64,000 nt of DNA from an uncultured Pontibacter sp. (GTDB taxonomy: Bacteria; Bacteroidota; Bacteroidia; Cytophagales; Hymenobacteraceae): contig NZ_CANMNI010000001.1 in NCBI RefSeq assembly GCF_947499215.1, positions 682,001 through 746,000 of the forward strand, given 5' to 3'. Positions 17,788-28,183 of the stretch are shown in pieces. The notes below the pieces were generated by a model. It saw only the letters and a list, made by a program, of their open reading frames with translations, had not been told where the DNA came from and searched no databases. Position 1 is the stretch's first letter. Each line of letters starts with the position of its first letter. A program made the position numbers and the translations under genes.

Positions 17788-19293
17788 ATGAGCGACGTAC
17801 ACCACATCTCCAGCCAGCACCTGAGTCTGGAGCGCATCGAGACCATAATTAAGCACAGGTATACCTTGGCCCTGTCGCAGGAGGCGGAGGAGCGCATACT
17901 GCACTGCTATGACTACCTGCACCGCAAGATCGCCAACTCCGATAAGAGCATTTACGGCATCAACACGGGGTTCGGGTCACTTTACAAAAAGCAGATCTCA
18001 AATGACAATCTCGAGCAACTTCAGCGCAACCTCATGATGTCGCATGCCTGCGGGATGGGTGACGAGGTGCCGGCCGAGGTGGTGAAACTGATGCTTTTGC
18101 TTAAGATTCAGTCTCTGGCTTATGGCAACAGTGGGGTGCAGTTGCAGACGGTGAAGCGTCTGATCGACTTTTATAACCGCGACATCTACCCGATCGTGTA
18201 CCAGCAGGGGTCACTCGGAGCCAGTGGTGACTTGGCACCTTTGGCACACCTTTGCCTGCCTCTGATCGGACTGGGTGAGGTATACTACCAAGGCTATCGG
18301 CTGGAGAGCCGCCACGTGCTGGAGATGTTCAGTTGGGAGCCGATTGCGCTGCAAGCCAAAGAAGGCCTTGCCTTGCTAAACGGCACACAGTTTATGAGTG
18401 CTTACGGTGTGCATTGCCTTTTACAGGGCCTTCGGCTGTCACGCACGGCTGATGTGGTGGGCGCGTTGTCGCTGGACGCTTTTGACGGCCGCATCGAACC
18501 GTTTAACAACCTCATACACCAAGCCCGCCCACATCCCGGGCAGCTGGAGACGGCCGCTACTTTCCGACAGTTATTGCAGGGCAGTGAGTTGATCGGGCAG
18601 TATAAGCAGCACGTGCAGGACCCTTACTCCTTCCGTTGCATTCCGCAGGTACACGGCGCGTCCAAAGACGCCATCCGCTACGCCGAAGGAGTTATTTTGA
18701 CAGAGGTCAATTCCGTGACCGACAATCCGAACATCTTTCCCGATGAGGATGAGATCATCTCAGGCGGTAACTTCCACGGGCAGCCACTGGCTTTGGCGCT
18801 GGACTTTCTGGCGATCGCGTTGGCGGAGTTGGGCAGTATCTCAGAGCGTCGTACCTACCAACTGATATCTGGCAGTCGCGGTTTACCGGACTTTTTGGTA
18901 GCAGAGCCCGGCCTAAACTCCGGTTTCATGATCACGCAGTATACGGCCGCCTCCATCGTGAGTCAGACCAAACAACTTTGTACGCCGGCATCTATCGACA
19001 CCATCCCTTCGTCTAACGGGCAGGAGGACCATGTGAGCATGGGCTCGAATGCGGCTACGAAGCTGTATAAAGTAGTGCAGAATGTGGAGCGCGTGCTGGC
19101 TATCGAGCTGATGAATGCCGCACAGGCGATCGAGTTCAGACGTCCGATGCGCACTTCGCCTCAGCTGGAGCAGCTATTTGCTGACTTCCGGGAGCAGATT
19201 CCTTTTGTAAGCACCGACCGCGTGATGCATCCAGACATGGAGCGCAGCGTGGATTTTTTGAGAGCGTATAGCTGGACCATTTCGATGGCCTAG
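17788..19293 (+). CDS. hutH: Histidine ammonia-lyase
   Basis: This 501-residue member of the aromatic amino acid lyase family removes ammonia from histidine to give urocanate. The self-forming MIO cofactor would arise from Ala-Ser-Gly at 145-147 in GSLGASGDLAPL. YGINTGFG (56-63) carries the catalytic tyrosine, and MSHACG (His ~86) favours histidine over tyrosine or phenylalanine. No hutU, hutI or hutG is nearby. The 8-bp link to hisS suggests co-transcription. A role in a pigment (flexirubin-type) pathway is an alternative, but no such genes are present. Confidence 0.88.
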   Translation: MSDVHHISSQHLSLERIETIIKHRYTLALSQEAEERILHCYDYLHRKIANSDKSIYGINTGFGSLYKKQISNDNLEQLQRNLMMSHACGMGDEVPAEVVKLMLLLKIQSLAYGNSGVQLQTVKRLIDFYNRDIYPIVYQQGSLGASGDLAPLAHLCLPLIGLGEVYYQGYRLESRHVLEMFSWEPIALQAKEGLALLNGTQFMSAYGVHCLLQGLRLSRTADVVGALSLDAFDGRIEPFNNLIHQARPHPGQLETAATFRQLLQGSELIGQYKQHVQDPYSFRCIPQVHGASKDAIRYAEGVILTEVNSVTDNPNIFPDEDEIISGGNFHGQPLALALDFLAIALAELGSISERRTYQLISGSRGLPDFLVAEPGLNSGFMITQYTAASIVSQTKQLCTPASIDTIPSSNGQEDHVSMGSNAATKLYKVVQNVERVLAIELMNAAQAIEFRRPMRTSPQLEQLFADFREQIPFVSTDRVMHPDMERSVDFLRAYSWTISMA

Positions 19294-19313
19294 CCACTAC
19301 ACTAAAAATCAGG

Positions 19314-19350
19314 AATCCGCAATGGCCTTGCTAGCTGTTGCGGATTATTT
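19314..19350 (+). terminator. Probable terminator of hisS-hutH
   Basis: A 9-bp inverted repeat (AATCCGCAA / TTGCGGATT) lies 20 bp after hutH and is followed by ATTTG. The loop is 15 nt and contains GCTAGC. The U-tract is weak. Confidence 0.5.
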
Positions 19351-19468
19351 GTTAAAGAACATTCTGGTGCGGCGAATCATTTTTCACATTTAGCAACAGG
19401 TAAGTTCCCATTTTTCTTCAGGCTGAGCAGCGAAAGTCAGTCCCCTTCCCTGAAATTTAGGTATAGGC

Positions 19469-19499
19469 TTTTCAACTTACAGCCGCTTGACTATCTTCG
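19469..19499 (+). promoter_or_regulatory. Possible promoter of the T9SS surface protein gene
   Basis: TTTT (19469) and TATCTTCG (19492-19499), 19 bp apart, approximate the Bacteroidetes -33/-7 pair. The start codon is 22 bp downstream. Confidence 0.4.
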
Positions 19500-19521
19500 T
19501 AGCATACCCTATACCTATCGC

Positions 19522-21474
19522 TTGAGGTTTCTGCTTTTCATATCAATTCTGCTGGCTTCTATACCTGCTCTTGGGCAGGACGGTTGTTTCCGGGCTATTC
19601 AGAACGGTGTGGAGGTTTCAGTCATCTGTGTGGGCACGCCAGTTTATTTTGTAGACTGCACCCCCGACCCTAACGAGCTGGACATCATCTTTTACGATCC
19701 CGGACCCAACGCTTTCGACGGCACCAACTACGACCAAAGCAAACTGGTGCAACGTGGTGCAGACGGGAGCTACCAGTATACCTATACCCAGCCCGGCTCG
19801 TACATCATCACCCAGATCATCAACCGACAGGGCAGCGGTGGTACCAGCCCGCCTTTTCCGCGCACCTTCAAGGTAGTAGCCACTCCGGCCCCTGATTTTA
19901 CAGTGCAGGCTTGCGCCAGCAGTTCCGTTAAAGTCACCATTGCCGACACGGGTTACGATCTGTACGACATCAATTATGGCGACAACACGGTGGTGCGCGA
20001 TGTGGCGTCAGGGGAACAGGCAACCCATACCTACCGTGGCGCGACCTCCTCCTATACCATTAACGTAAGTGGCAAGTATAGCGGAGGCTCCTGTGAGACA
20101 AGTAGTTCGCAGACAGTTACGATTCTGCCCACGCCCCCCACTCCTCTCATTTCGCAATTGGAAGTATTAAACGAAGCAGTTAACGGCGAAATAAGCTTCA
20201 CTTTGCAAAATCTGCTACCGGGCTACCGCTACGTGGTGGAGCGACGATCTCCTGCCACAAGTAATTTTGAAGCCGTTTTCACAACGGCACCAGTCATGCA
20301 AAATGTTTTACCAAACCTGCGGGTAAGCGACTTAAATACCAGTGAAGCGGCGCAGTACCGGGTGCGCCCTGCGGATGACTGTGGCAATCAGCTTCAGATT
20401 TTCTCAGCACCGGTCAGCAGCTTGGTGCTAGGCGTGCAAGCTGGAGATGAACAGGCTATACTCAACTGGACAGGTATATCCGGCAACGTGCAAAGCTACG
20501 CCATATACCGGGATGGGAATCTTTTAACAGAGGTAAGCGGCACCACTAGCAATTACACAGACCCTAACCTGAGCTGCGGAGAGAACTATTGCTACCAAAT
20601 AACAGGTATAGCCAACGGAGGGCAGAGCCGCTCCGTTTCTGTCTCCCGTTGCCTACAGGTTACTTCTACCGCCACCCCACCTGCGGGCTACCTTTACAGC
20701 TCCTACGACGAAAACAATCAGATCCAGCTTAAACTGACTGTTCCAGCAGGAGAGGCAGCCCAGCAGGTCCGCTTCCAGCGTAGCATTGATGGAGAACCGT
20801 TTGCCGATTTGGCCAGCGGGCAACAACCAGAGCATGTTGATCCGCTGCAGCCTTTGAGTCCGGTATGTTACCGGGCCAGCTATACCAATCCCTGCGAGCG
20901 AACTTCTACCTTCAGCAACACGACCTGCCCTGTATACCTGATCGCACTACCACAGGAAAACGCGCCGATCATCTCACTCGGCTGGACAGGGTATGTAGGC
21001 TTTCCGGATGGGGTAAGCAGCTATAGCATCGAACTTTTGAATGCCGACAACCAAGTGGTTACCAGCTATCCTGCCACGGGCAATACCTTTATCGACCGCA
21101 ACCTGAGCGACGATTTGCAGGAGTTGCGCTACCGCATTAAAGTCGTCTCGGGCAATAGCAGCGCTGTTTCTTACTCTAATATGGTAGTGGTGCAGCAACC
21201 TCTGCAGGTACACATCCCGAATGCCTTTACGCCGAACGGTGATGGGCTAAATGACGTGCTGGAGGTAAAAGGCCGTTTCATCCAGTCTTTCAACATCAAG
21301 GTATACAACAGCATGGGGAACGTAGTTTTCACCTCTGATGACCGCAACAGTGCTTGGGACGGCACTTATCAAGGAAAACCCCAGCCCGCCGGGGCCTACG
21401 CCTACGAGATTAACATCGTGAGCACCAGTGGCGAAGCGAAACGCCGCACCGGCACCGTTACGCTGTTGCGTTAA
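19522..21474 (+). CDS. T9SS-secreted surface protein with C-terminal CHU_C sorting domain
   Basis: This 650-residue secreted protein starts at a TTG, giving a clean signal peptide (residues 1-19, ending PALGQ). It is followed by PKD-like beta-sandwich segments (~20-200, with FYDPGPNAFD and HTYRGATSS) and a fibronectin type III-like module (~300-385). The C-terminal ~90 residues (IPNAFTPNGDGLNDVLEV onward) are the gliding-motility-associated CHU_C domain, which directs type IX secretion (type B signal). It is probably an adhesin or cell-surface structural protein. No enzymatic domain is visible. Confidence 0.88.
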   Translation: MRFLLFISILLASIPALGQDGCFRAIQNGVEVSVICVGTPVYFVDCTPDPNELDIIFYDPGPNAFDGTNYDQSKLVQRGADGSYQYTYTQPGSYIITQIINRQGSGGTSPPFPRTFKVVATPAPDFTVQACASSSVKVTIADTGYDLYDINYGDNTVVRDVASGEQATHTYRGATSSYTINVSGKYSGGSCETSSSQTVTILPTPPTPLISQLEVLNEAVNGEISFTLQNLLPGYRYVVERRSPATSNFEAVFTTAPVMQNVLPNLRVSDLNTSEAAQYRVRPADDCGNQLQIFSAPVSSLVLGVQAGDEQAILNWTGISGNVQSYAIYRDGNLLTEVSGTTSNYTDPNLSCGENYCYQITGIANGGQSRSVSVSRCLQVTSTATPPAGYLYSSYDENNQIQLKLTVPAGEAAQQVRFQRSIDGEPFADLASGQQPEHVDPLQPLSPVCYRASYTNPCERTSTFSNTTCPVYLIALPQENAPIISLGWTGYVGFPDGVSSYSIELLNADNQVVTSYPATGNTFIDRNLSDDLQELRYRIKVVSGNSSAVSYSNMVVVQQPLQVHIPNAFTPNGDGLNDVLEVKGRFIQSFNIKVYNSMGNVVFTSDDRNSAWDGTYQGKPQPAGAYAYEINIVSTSGEAKRRTGTVTLLR

Positions 21475-21575
21475 GTTCTGTATTTCCATTCAAGTGGTAT
21501 ACTTAATTATTCTCAAGCCATACCTGATCTGCCGCCTTCTTGCACCATTTTCCCCTTATTTTTAAGATATGCTTG

Positions 21576-21583
21576 TATATTTG
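21576..21583 (+). promoter_or_regulatory. Possible -7 box of ybaB
   Basis: TATATTTG matches TAnnTTTG and lies 62 bp before the ybaB start. No convincing -33 element is seen. Confidence 0.35.
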
Positions 21584-21645
21584 TATACCCCCTCGGCACA
21601 GAGGGACGTTTATACCTGTACAGTACACCAAAAAGAAGATAGACT

Positions 21646-21981
21646 ATGTTTGATATGATGGGCATGATGGGCAAGATGAAAGAAGTCCAAGCCAAAATGA
21701 AAGAAGCGCAGGACAACCTGCAGCATATCACCGTTACCGCCGAGTCGGGTGCGGGCCTTGTGAAAGCCACCGTGAACGGACAGCGTAAACTCCTCAAAAT
21801 TGAAATTGACGAGTCGATTATGAACACCAATGACCGCGATATGGTGAACGACCTCGTGGTAGCCGCTGTGAACAACGCCATGCTGACAGCAGGTGAGCGT
21901 GCGCAGGAAGAAATGAAGAAGAGCACAGAGGGCCTTTTACCTAACATCCCCGGTCTAGATTTAGGAAACTTTGGTCTCTAA
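21646..21981 (+). CDS. YbaB/EbfC nucleoid-associated protein
   Basis: This 111-residue DNA-binding protein has a methionine-rich start (FDMMGMMGKM), followed by a helix and the strands VTAESGAGLVKATVNGQRKLL that define the family. It forms dimers that bind DNA and is often near recR/dnaX; here it is instead followed directly by a glycosyltransferase whose start overlaps its last 11 bases. Length is normal. Confidence 0.93.
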   Translation: MFDMMGMMGKMKEVQAKMKEAQDNLQHITVTAESGAGLVKATVNGQRKLLKIEIDESIMNTNDRDMVNDLVVAAVNNAMLTAGERAQEEMKKSTEGLLPNIPGLDLGNFGL

Positions 21982-22993
21982 TCCCAGCCTCACGGCTATT
22001 GTTATACTTAACTGGAACGGGCTCCGCTATTTGCAGGAGTTCCTGCCATCGGTTGTGGAGAATAGTCCGGGCTGCGAGGTCATAGTGGCTGACAATAACT
22101 CTTCCGATGGCTCCATTCCTTTCTTGAAAGAGCACTTCCCGGAGGTGCGCATCATCCAAAACGACGACAACTACGGTTTCTGCGAGGGGTATAACATGGC
22201 CCTACGTCAAGTAGAAGCAAAGTATTATGTGCTGCTTAACTCCGATGTGGCCGTACCGCCGGGTTGGACCGAGCCTATCATTCAGCTAATGGAGGCGGAT
22301 GAGAATATTGCCGTCTGCCAGCCCAAGATTTTGGCACAACAGCACCCAGAGTTTTTTGAGTATGCCGGAGCCGCAGGCGGAATGTTGGATGCCTTAGGCT
22401 ACCCCTACTGCCGCGGAAGAATGTTCGAGACGCTGGAGGAGGACAAAGGGCAATACAACGATGTGACGGAGGTATTTTGGGCGACCGGGGCTTGCATGTT
22501 CGTAAGAGCCAATGTATACCATGGTTTAGGAGGTCTGGAACCGGCCTTTTTCGCACACATGGAGGAAATCGACTTTTGCTGGCGTGCCAAGAATGTGGGA
22601 TATAAGGTGCTATATAACGGGCACAGTCAGGTATACCACGTGGGTGGCGGTACGTTGCACAAGTCCAATCCACGCAAAACTTTTCTGAACTTCCGTAACG
22701 GACTGGCTCTATTATACAAAAATCTGCCCGCTGACGAGCTGTTTTCAACTGTTGTTATTCGCATCCTGCTGGACTGGGTGGCGGCGCTTCGCATGCTGCT
22801 CGCCGGCCAGCGGGCCGATGCAAAAGCTGTGCTCGATGCACATGCCGCTTTGCTTCGCAACAGCAAATACTGGCGAAAGCGCCGGAAAGAACAGCAGCCC
22901 AAAGGCACTTTTCCGACCATGACCGGCGTTTACAGAGGCAGTGTGGTGTGGGAGTATTTTGTGCGGCAGCGCCGCACGGTGGGGGACTTATAG
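21971..22993 (+). CDS. Family 2 glycosyltransferase
   Basis: This is a 340-residue GT2 enzyme: AIVILNWNGLRYLQEFL and VADNNSSDGS bind the donor, LLNSDVAVPPGW carries the metal site, and FFAHMEEIDFCWR is the catalytic segment. Length, basic C-terminus and motif order match the LNWNG type used in surface glycans. The TTG start overlaps ybaB by 11 bp; the frame has no other start before the first beta strand. Tail-to-tail it overlaps the pspC stop region by 6 bp. Confidence 0.87.
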   Translation: MVSNPSLTAIVILNWNGLRYLQEFLPSVVENSPGCEVIVADNNSSDGSIPFLKEHFPEVRIIQNDDNYGFCEGYNMALRQVEAKYYVLLNSDVAVPPGWTEPIIQLMEADENIAVCQPKILAQQHPEFFEYAGAAGGMLDALGYPYCRGRMFETLEEDKGQYNDVTEVFWATGACMFVRANVYHGLGGLEPAFFAHMEEIDFCWRAKNVGYKVLYNGHSQVYHVGGGTLHKSNPRKTFLNFRNGLALLYKNLPADELFSTVVIRILLDWVAALRMLLAGQRADAKAVLDAHAALLRNSKYWRKRRKEQQPKGTFPTMTGVYRGSVVWEYFVRQRRTVGDL

Positions 22994-23206
22994 GTCCCAG
23001 ACCGTGTTTCGTTCCCGGCGGAGGCTTTTGCTCACGTTCATCCAGAAGGCCATGATGAAGTAGACGATGACCGGTGAGCCAAAGGTAAGAAACGAAACAT
23101 AGATGAAAGACAGGCGAATGCTGCTGGAGGCAATACCCAGCTTCTCTCCCAACATGGTGCAGACACCGAAAGCCTGAGATTCGATAAAGTATTGTAGCCT
23201 TTTCAA
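22988..23206 (-). CDS. PspC-domain protein
   Basis: This 72-residue protein has the PspC (phage shock protein C) fold: FGVCTMLGEKLGIASSSIRL precedes one membrane segment (FIYVSFLTFGSPVIVYFIMAFW). It starts at TTG (minus strand). PspC proteins sense or bind at the inner membrane under envelope stress. It is a single-domain form and stands alone; no pspA or pspF is nearby. Confidence 0.82.
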   Translation of the reverse strand: MKRLQYFIESQAFGVCTMLGEKLGIASSSIRLSFIYVSFLTFGSPVIVYFIMAFWMNVSKSLRRERNTVWDL

Positions 23207-23338
23207 GTTCGTTTTGTTTTAAATTTAAAAGTAGGAATTAAATAGAAATCTGTCAAAATAAATACACAGAAATCAAGTATAGCTAACGTCGGAATACACG
23301 CTGTAGTGTATATCTTACGTTAATTGCCCGAAAGCGAT

Positions 23339-25126
23339 ATGATACACAACAAAAAAACCGCCGCATTGTTCCTGCCGGTTGCTTCTCTTTTGCTCCTGTC
23401 CAACACAGGCTGCACCCTGCAGCGAATGGTAAAACAGGCTGAAAATCAGGAAATAGTAGTAACTCCCAGCCCTTTAGTGACCAACGGCGAAGAAGTGGTA
23501 TTTGAGATGAAAGCCACATTGCCGGAGAACATGCTCAAAAAGAATCAAGACTACCGCTACAAGATAGATGTGGTTTACGAGGCGGCCGGACAGCAGCGCG
23601 AACACCTCGGGGCCCTTAACTTCGATGTGGGCCAGTACCTGTACGAGAATAGGCAGCCGACCATCACACAGGAATTCACCTTCCCTTACGCCCCGCATAA
23701 AGCGAAAGGTCGTCTGTTGGTACAGGGCACGGCCATTGATAAGCGGAAGCGTGACCGCGTGAAGTATACGCCGGAGGAGCAGGTGGCAGTGGGTCTCAAT
23801 ACCACGGCGCTCCTGATGGTGCGCAGCAACGAGTTCGACTACGTGCCCGACAACTATAAGACAATGGCCGAGGGTCCGGCTACGCTGCTCTTTTATTTCG
23901 ACCCAAACCAGTTTACCACCAAGAGCTACTTGGGGGAAAACCTTGACGTGCTCGATCAGTACGCCATGGACACGGTGAAGCGACAGACTATAAAGATCAT
24001 AGGCAGTCAGGCACCCGACGAGAAAGGAACCGACCTTGCCCGGAAACGCGCCAAAGCCATTGCCGACTACTACCGTGGCAAAGTGAGCGCCTTGGACTAC
24101 TCGGGCAAGAAGGTCGACATCAAAACAGAAACGGAGCCTGTCAACTGGGAGTCGCTGCTGGAGAAGATAGACAAATCGGCCCTTCCGAAAGACCAGAAAC
24201 AGGAAGTGGTTACTATTCTGCAAGGAGCCGGTACCGACCGTCAGAAAGTAGCTGCCCTGCAGCGCACTGCCGCAGCCGACTACATCAACCGTTATGTATA
24301 CCCTACCATGCGCTTCGCCCGTGTGGAAGTAGATTACAATCGCGCCCGCAAATCGGACTACGAGCTATACCTGCTGGCCCGCCGCATTGCCGACGAAACA
24401 GCCAGTGCCGATGTGCTCACAGCCGAGGAACTGCAATATGCCGCCACCCTTACCCCATTGCTGGAAGAGCGCCGTAAATTGTACGAATCGGCTATAAAGA
24501 CCACCGACAAATGGCCTGCCTACTACAACTTGGGCGTGGTGTACAACGAAATGGCCCGCAAGGACTACCGCCCAAAGGCAAAAGAAGCCCTGTTGGACAA
24601 GGCTATTCACAACCTGAACTTTGCCGGCTTCCGTAACCCAACCGCCGAGGTCAACTATGCACTGGCCAGTGCCTACCACATGCGCGGCGAACGCGAAAAA
24701 GCTCTCCAAATCTACGACTATGCCATTAAGCTGGGGGCTGAGCAGGAGTTGCTGCACCGTATCTTTACTGACAAAGCAGCTCTTGAGATGGAAATGGGCC
24801 GCTACGATGAGGCCATCCGCAGCCTGACCTACGCCGGCGACAGCTACCAGACCAACATGAACCTAGGCTTGAGCTATCTGCTGAAAGAAAACTACGAGGG
24901 AGCCATCCGCTATTACGAGAAGGCATTGGAATTGAAGGAGGAAGACCCGCTGGCGCACTATTCACTTGCCATTGTGGGTGCTCGTCAGCAGAACGAGGGC
25001 CGTATGACCATTCACCTGCGCCGTGCCATCCGGAAGGACCAGTCTTACATGCAAAAGGCGTTCGACGATCCGGAGTTCAGCGCCTACCACGGTCAGCAAA
25101 AATTCAGAGACTCCCTAGTGCGATAA
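23339..25126 (+). CDS. TPR-repeat outer-membrane lipoprotein
   Basis: This 595-residue predicted lipoprotein starts at ATG 23339 (a TTG 15 bp upstream is less likely). Its lipobox LLSNTGC puts the acylated Cys at ~25. Residues ~35-170 form a beta-rich region. Residues ~190-260 contain ATLLFYFDPN and LARKRAKAIADYY, like an OmpA-type periplasmic segment. Residues ~390-580 hold several tetratricopeptide repeats (for example DEAIRSLTYAGDSYQTNMNLGLSY and YEGAIRYYEKALELKEEDPLAHYSLA). It may be a scaffold linking envelope components. The specific role is unknown. Confidence 0.75.
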   Translation: MIHNKKTAALFLPVASLLLLSNTGCTLQRMVKQAENQEIVVTPSPLVTNGEEVVFEMKATLPENMLKKNQDYRYKIDVVYEAAGQQREHLGALNFDVGQYLYENRQPTITQEFTFPYAPHKAKGRLLVQGTAIDKRKRDRVKYTPEEQVAVGLNTTALLMVRSNEFDYVPDNYKTMAEGPATLLFYFDPNQFTTKSYLGENLDVLDQYAMDTVKRQTIKIIGSQAPDEKGTDLARKRAKAIADYYRGKVSALDYSGKKVDIKTETEPVNWESLLEKIDKSALPKDQKQEVVTILQGAGTDRQKVAALQRTAAADYINRYVYPTMRFARVEVDYNRARKSDYELYLLARRIADETASADVLTAEELQYAATLTPLLEERRKLYESAIKTTDKWPAYYNLGVVYNEMARKDYRPKAKEALLDKAIHNLNFAGFRNPTAEVNYALASAYHMRGEREKALQIYDYAIKLGAEQELLHRIFTDKAALEMEMGRYDEAIRSLTYAGDSYQTNMNLGLSYLLKENYEGAIRYYEKALELKEEDPLAHYSLAIVGARQQNEGRMTIHLRRAIRKDQSYMQKAFDDPEFSAYHGQQKFRDSLVR

Positions 25127-25141
25127 GTTGCCGATTATACA

Positions 25142-25171
25142 TTGCAAATTGACAGACTTATCTTAATTTTA
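25142..25171 (+). promoter_or_regulatory. Possible promoter of pdhB
   Basis: TTGC (25142) and TAATTTTA (25164-25171) are 18 bp apart, close to the Bacteroidetes -33/-7 pattern with one mismatch in the -7. The ATG follows 28 bp later. Confidence 0.4.
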
Positions 25172-25199
25172 CCCACAGAACCGAGAATTAAACATTTAT

Positions 25200-26183
<984 letters not shown>

Positions 26184-26201
26184 TCAGCTTTTGAACATAG
26201 T

Positions 26202-26240
26202 AAAAGGGCGAAGCACTGGTTTGGTGCTTCGCCCTTTTTA
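26202..26240. terminator. Bidirectional terminator between pdhB and the YihY gene
   Basis: A 15-bp perfect stem, AAAAGGGCGAAGCAC / GTGCTTCGCCCTTTT, has a 7-nt loop and U-tracts on both strands. It overlaps the last codon of the minus-strand gene. Confidence 0.9.
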
Positions 26241-27176
26241 TTTCTTCTTCACTTCTACCTTGCCTGTATCCTCATCTGTCTCCACTTCCTGTTTCTCTAC
26301 TTTTACGGCTGTATCAGATGGTCTTATACCTCGATCATGCTCTTCGGAGTATACTTGCGTGAATTCGGCGCCAAGTAGGAATATGATAGAGGTATAATAC
26401 ACCCAGACCAGAATAAGCACCAGTGAGCCGGCAGCCCCATAGGTGTCGGCCAGCGGATCGTGCTGGAAATAGATGTTGAGGATGAATTTACCCAATGTGA
26501 ATAATATGGCTGTCACCACAGCCCCCATCCAGACGTTTGCCCAGCGTATTTTGGCATCAGGCAATACTCTGTAAATAGCTGCAAAAATGACCGAGGCGAT
26601 AACAATGGAGACCAGTATATTACCGATCGTGACAAGGTAGATGGCTATACCGGACAGTTGCTCTCGCAGGTAGGCATACACCAACCCTAGCAGCACATCA
26701 ATGGAGAGCGACACGAGCAGCAGAAACCCGAAGCTCACTACCAGCGCCAGAGAGAGCAAACGCCCCACCACAAGCTTCATAAGCCCTTTCTCCGCTTTAG
26801 CTTTTACCCCCCAAATGGCATTGATCGAATCCTGAAGAGCAACAAAAACTGTAGTGGCACTGAACATCATGACTACTACGCCGATGACGGTACCTATTGT
26901 GCTGGCCTCTGACTGACTGGCGTTTTCGATGATACTCTGTATCTGTGCTGCACTGTTACGCCCTACAATCCCTCCCACCTGCTCCACCACTTCTCCCCTG
27001 ACAGCATCCTGACCAAAGAAAATCCCGGCAATCCGGATAACGATTATCAGGACAGCCGGCAGCGAGAAGATGGTATAAAAGCCGATGATAGCAGCATAGT
27101 CCAAGGGATTGTCGTCCATGAACTTCTTAAACGTCTGCTTTGTGAGCTCCCAAGTCGTTTTTAGCTTTTTGCGCAT
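26238..27176 (-). CDS. YihY/BrkB-family inner-membrane protein
   Basis: This 312-residue integral membrane protein has about six hydrophobic segments. LDYAAIIGFYTIFSLPAVLII near the N-terminus and AGSLVLILVWVYYTSIIFLLGAEFTQVYSEEH near the end are hallmarks of the YihY/virulence factor BrkB family (once mis-annotated as RNase BN). The charged C-terminal tail (EKQEVETDEDTGKVEVKKK) is cytoplasmic. Function is unknown. Confidence 0.92.
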   Translation of the reverse strand: MRKKLKTTWELTKQTFKKFMDDNPLDYAAIIGFYTIFSLPAVLIIVIRIAGIFFGQDAVRGEVVEQVGGIVGRNSAAQIQSIIENASQSEASTIGTVIGVVVMMFSATTVFVALQDSINAIWGVKAKAEKGLMKLVVGRLLSLALVVSFGFLLLVSLSIDVLLGLVYAYLREQLSGIAIYLVTIGNILVSIVIASVIFAAIYRVLPDAKIRWANVWMGAVVTAILFTLGKFILNIYFQHDPLADTYGAAGSLVLILVWVYYTSIIFLLGAEFTQVYSEEHDRGIRPSDTAVKVEKQEVETDEDTGKVEVKKK

Positions 27177-27256
27177 ACCTGCTTTTGGTTTCCCTTAAAT
27201 AAACCCATACGGCAAAGCGCTCATCAGGATTTAACTTAAAGCAGGTATATTAAGAG

Positions 27257-27976
27257 CTAAGCAGGTTGCACCACAAGGCGGGCGAGGTAGTTACCGTACT
27301 CCCCTTCATACAGTTGCTCAAAGGTATAGCCATGCGCAGTGGCATAGTCCTCGAGTATGGCCGGGTCTATGAAAAGCCACTTGAACTCGCCTGTCTCCTG
27401 CGCTTTGTAGCGCATGTTGTAAAACACCTCCCCGTAATAGCCCGCATTCAGATCTAAAAGCACGGAACCGTCCTCCTCTTCGAACATATACAGAATGTCA
27501 GACGACTCGAGCAAGATCTGCCCACCCGGCCGCAGCAGCTTTTTGGCATGTTCCAGAAAGCGTTCAAGCCCAGCAAGGTCGCCAGCGATGCCGATACCGT
27601 TCATGAGCAGCAACAGGGTATCGTAGTCCCCTGCATTCAGCTCAAACACATTTTGCTGCAGCACGTGGCGTATACCTTGCAGTTTCATTGCCTCCACAGC
27701 GCCTGCCGAAATATCAAGCGCCGTCACGTCCAGTCCCTGCTCCTGCAATGCCAGACTGTGACAACCCGCTCCGGCGCCCACATCCAGCACCCGTCCCCTG
27801 CATTCCTGCAAAGCCAGCAGTTCCAACTCGGGCATCTCTTCACTGGTGCGGAACAAGTAGTCCACTGCTATCACATCATCTTCGGTTAAGTTACTCTCCA
27901 CTACAATCTTTGCCTCCTTGTTGCCTTGTAGGTAGTCTTGAATGGCAGTTCCAACGGGGTCATTCGTATAATTCAT
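27257..27976 (-). CDS. Class I SAM-dependent methyltransferase
   Basis: This 239-residue methyltransferase has motif I VLDVGAGAGCHSLAL (~64-78) and TALDIS for the SAM ribose contact, with LRPGGQILLESSD as the later core strand. The substrate is unknown. It is separated by 80 bp from the YihY gene and reads in the same direction, so co-transcription is possible. Confidence 0.85.
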   Translation of the reverse strand: MNYTNDPVGTAIQDYLQGNKEAKIVVESNLTEDDVIAVDYLFRTSEEMPELELLALQECRGRVLDVGAGAGCHSLALQEQGLDVTALDISAGAVEAMKLQGIRHVLQQNVFELNAGDYDTLLLLMNGIGIAGDLAGLERFLEHAKKLLRPGGQILLESSDILYMFEEEDGSVLLDLNAGYYGEVFYNMRYKAQETGEFKWLFIDPAILEDYATAHGYTFEQLYEGEYGNYLARLVVQPA

Positions 27977-28120
27977 CGCTCGTTATATTTTGCGCAAATA
28001 AAGTGATATTCCAGATTTAAGTAAAATACAATTTGAACTTATCTAATTATATATTTTAACTAATAAACAGTTACTTTGCTTATTTTCAGCTGTTTACTAT
28101 TAAAAAACATTATCCATTGG

Positions 28121-28150
28121 TTGCATTTATAGAAATATTATGTAGTTTAG
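28121..28150 (+). promoter_or_regulatory. Possible promoter of the DinB-like gene
   Basis: TTG (28121-28123) lies 19 bp before TAGTTTAG (28143-28150), near the TAnnTTTG consensus. The region is AT-rich and the ATG is 33 bp downstream. Confidence 0.4.
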
Positions 28151-28183
28151 CCACACGATACCGACCAAACCATACGTTTACCT

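Noticed and set aside
23474..24223. Long minus-strand open frame (249 codons) opposite the TPR lipoprotein gene
   Set aside because: The plus-strand protein has a lipobox and TPR repeats, whereas the opposite frame has no family features. It is a shadow of codon bias.
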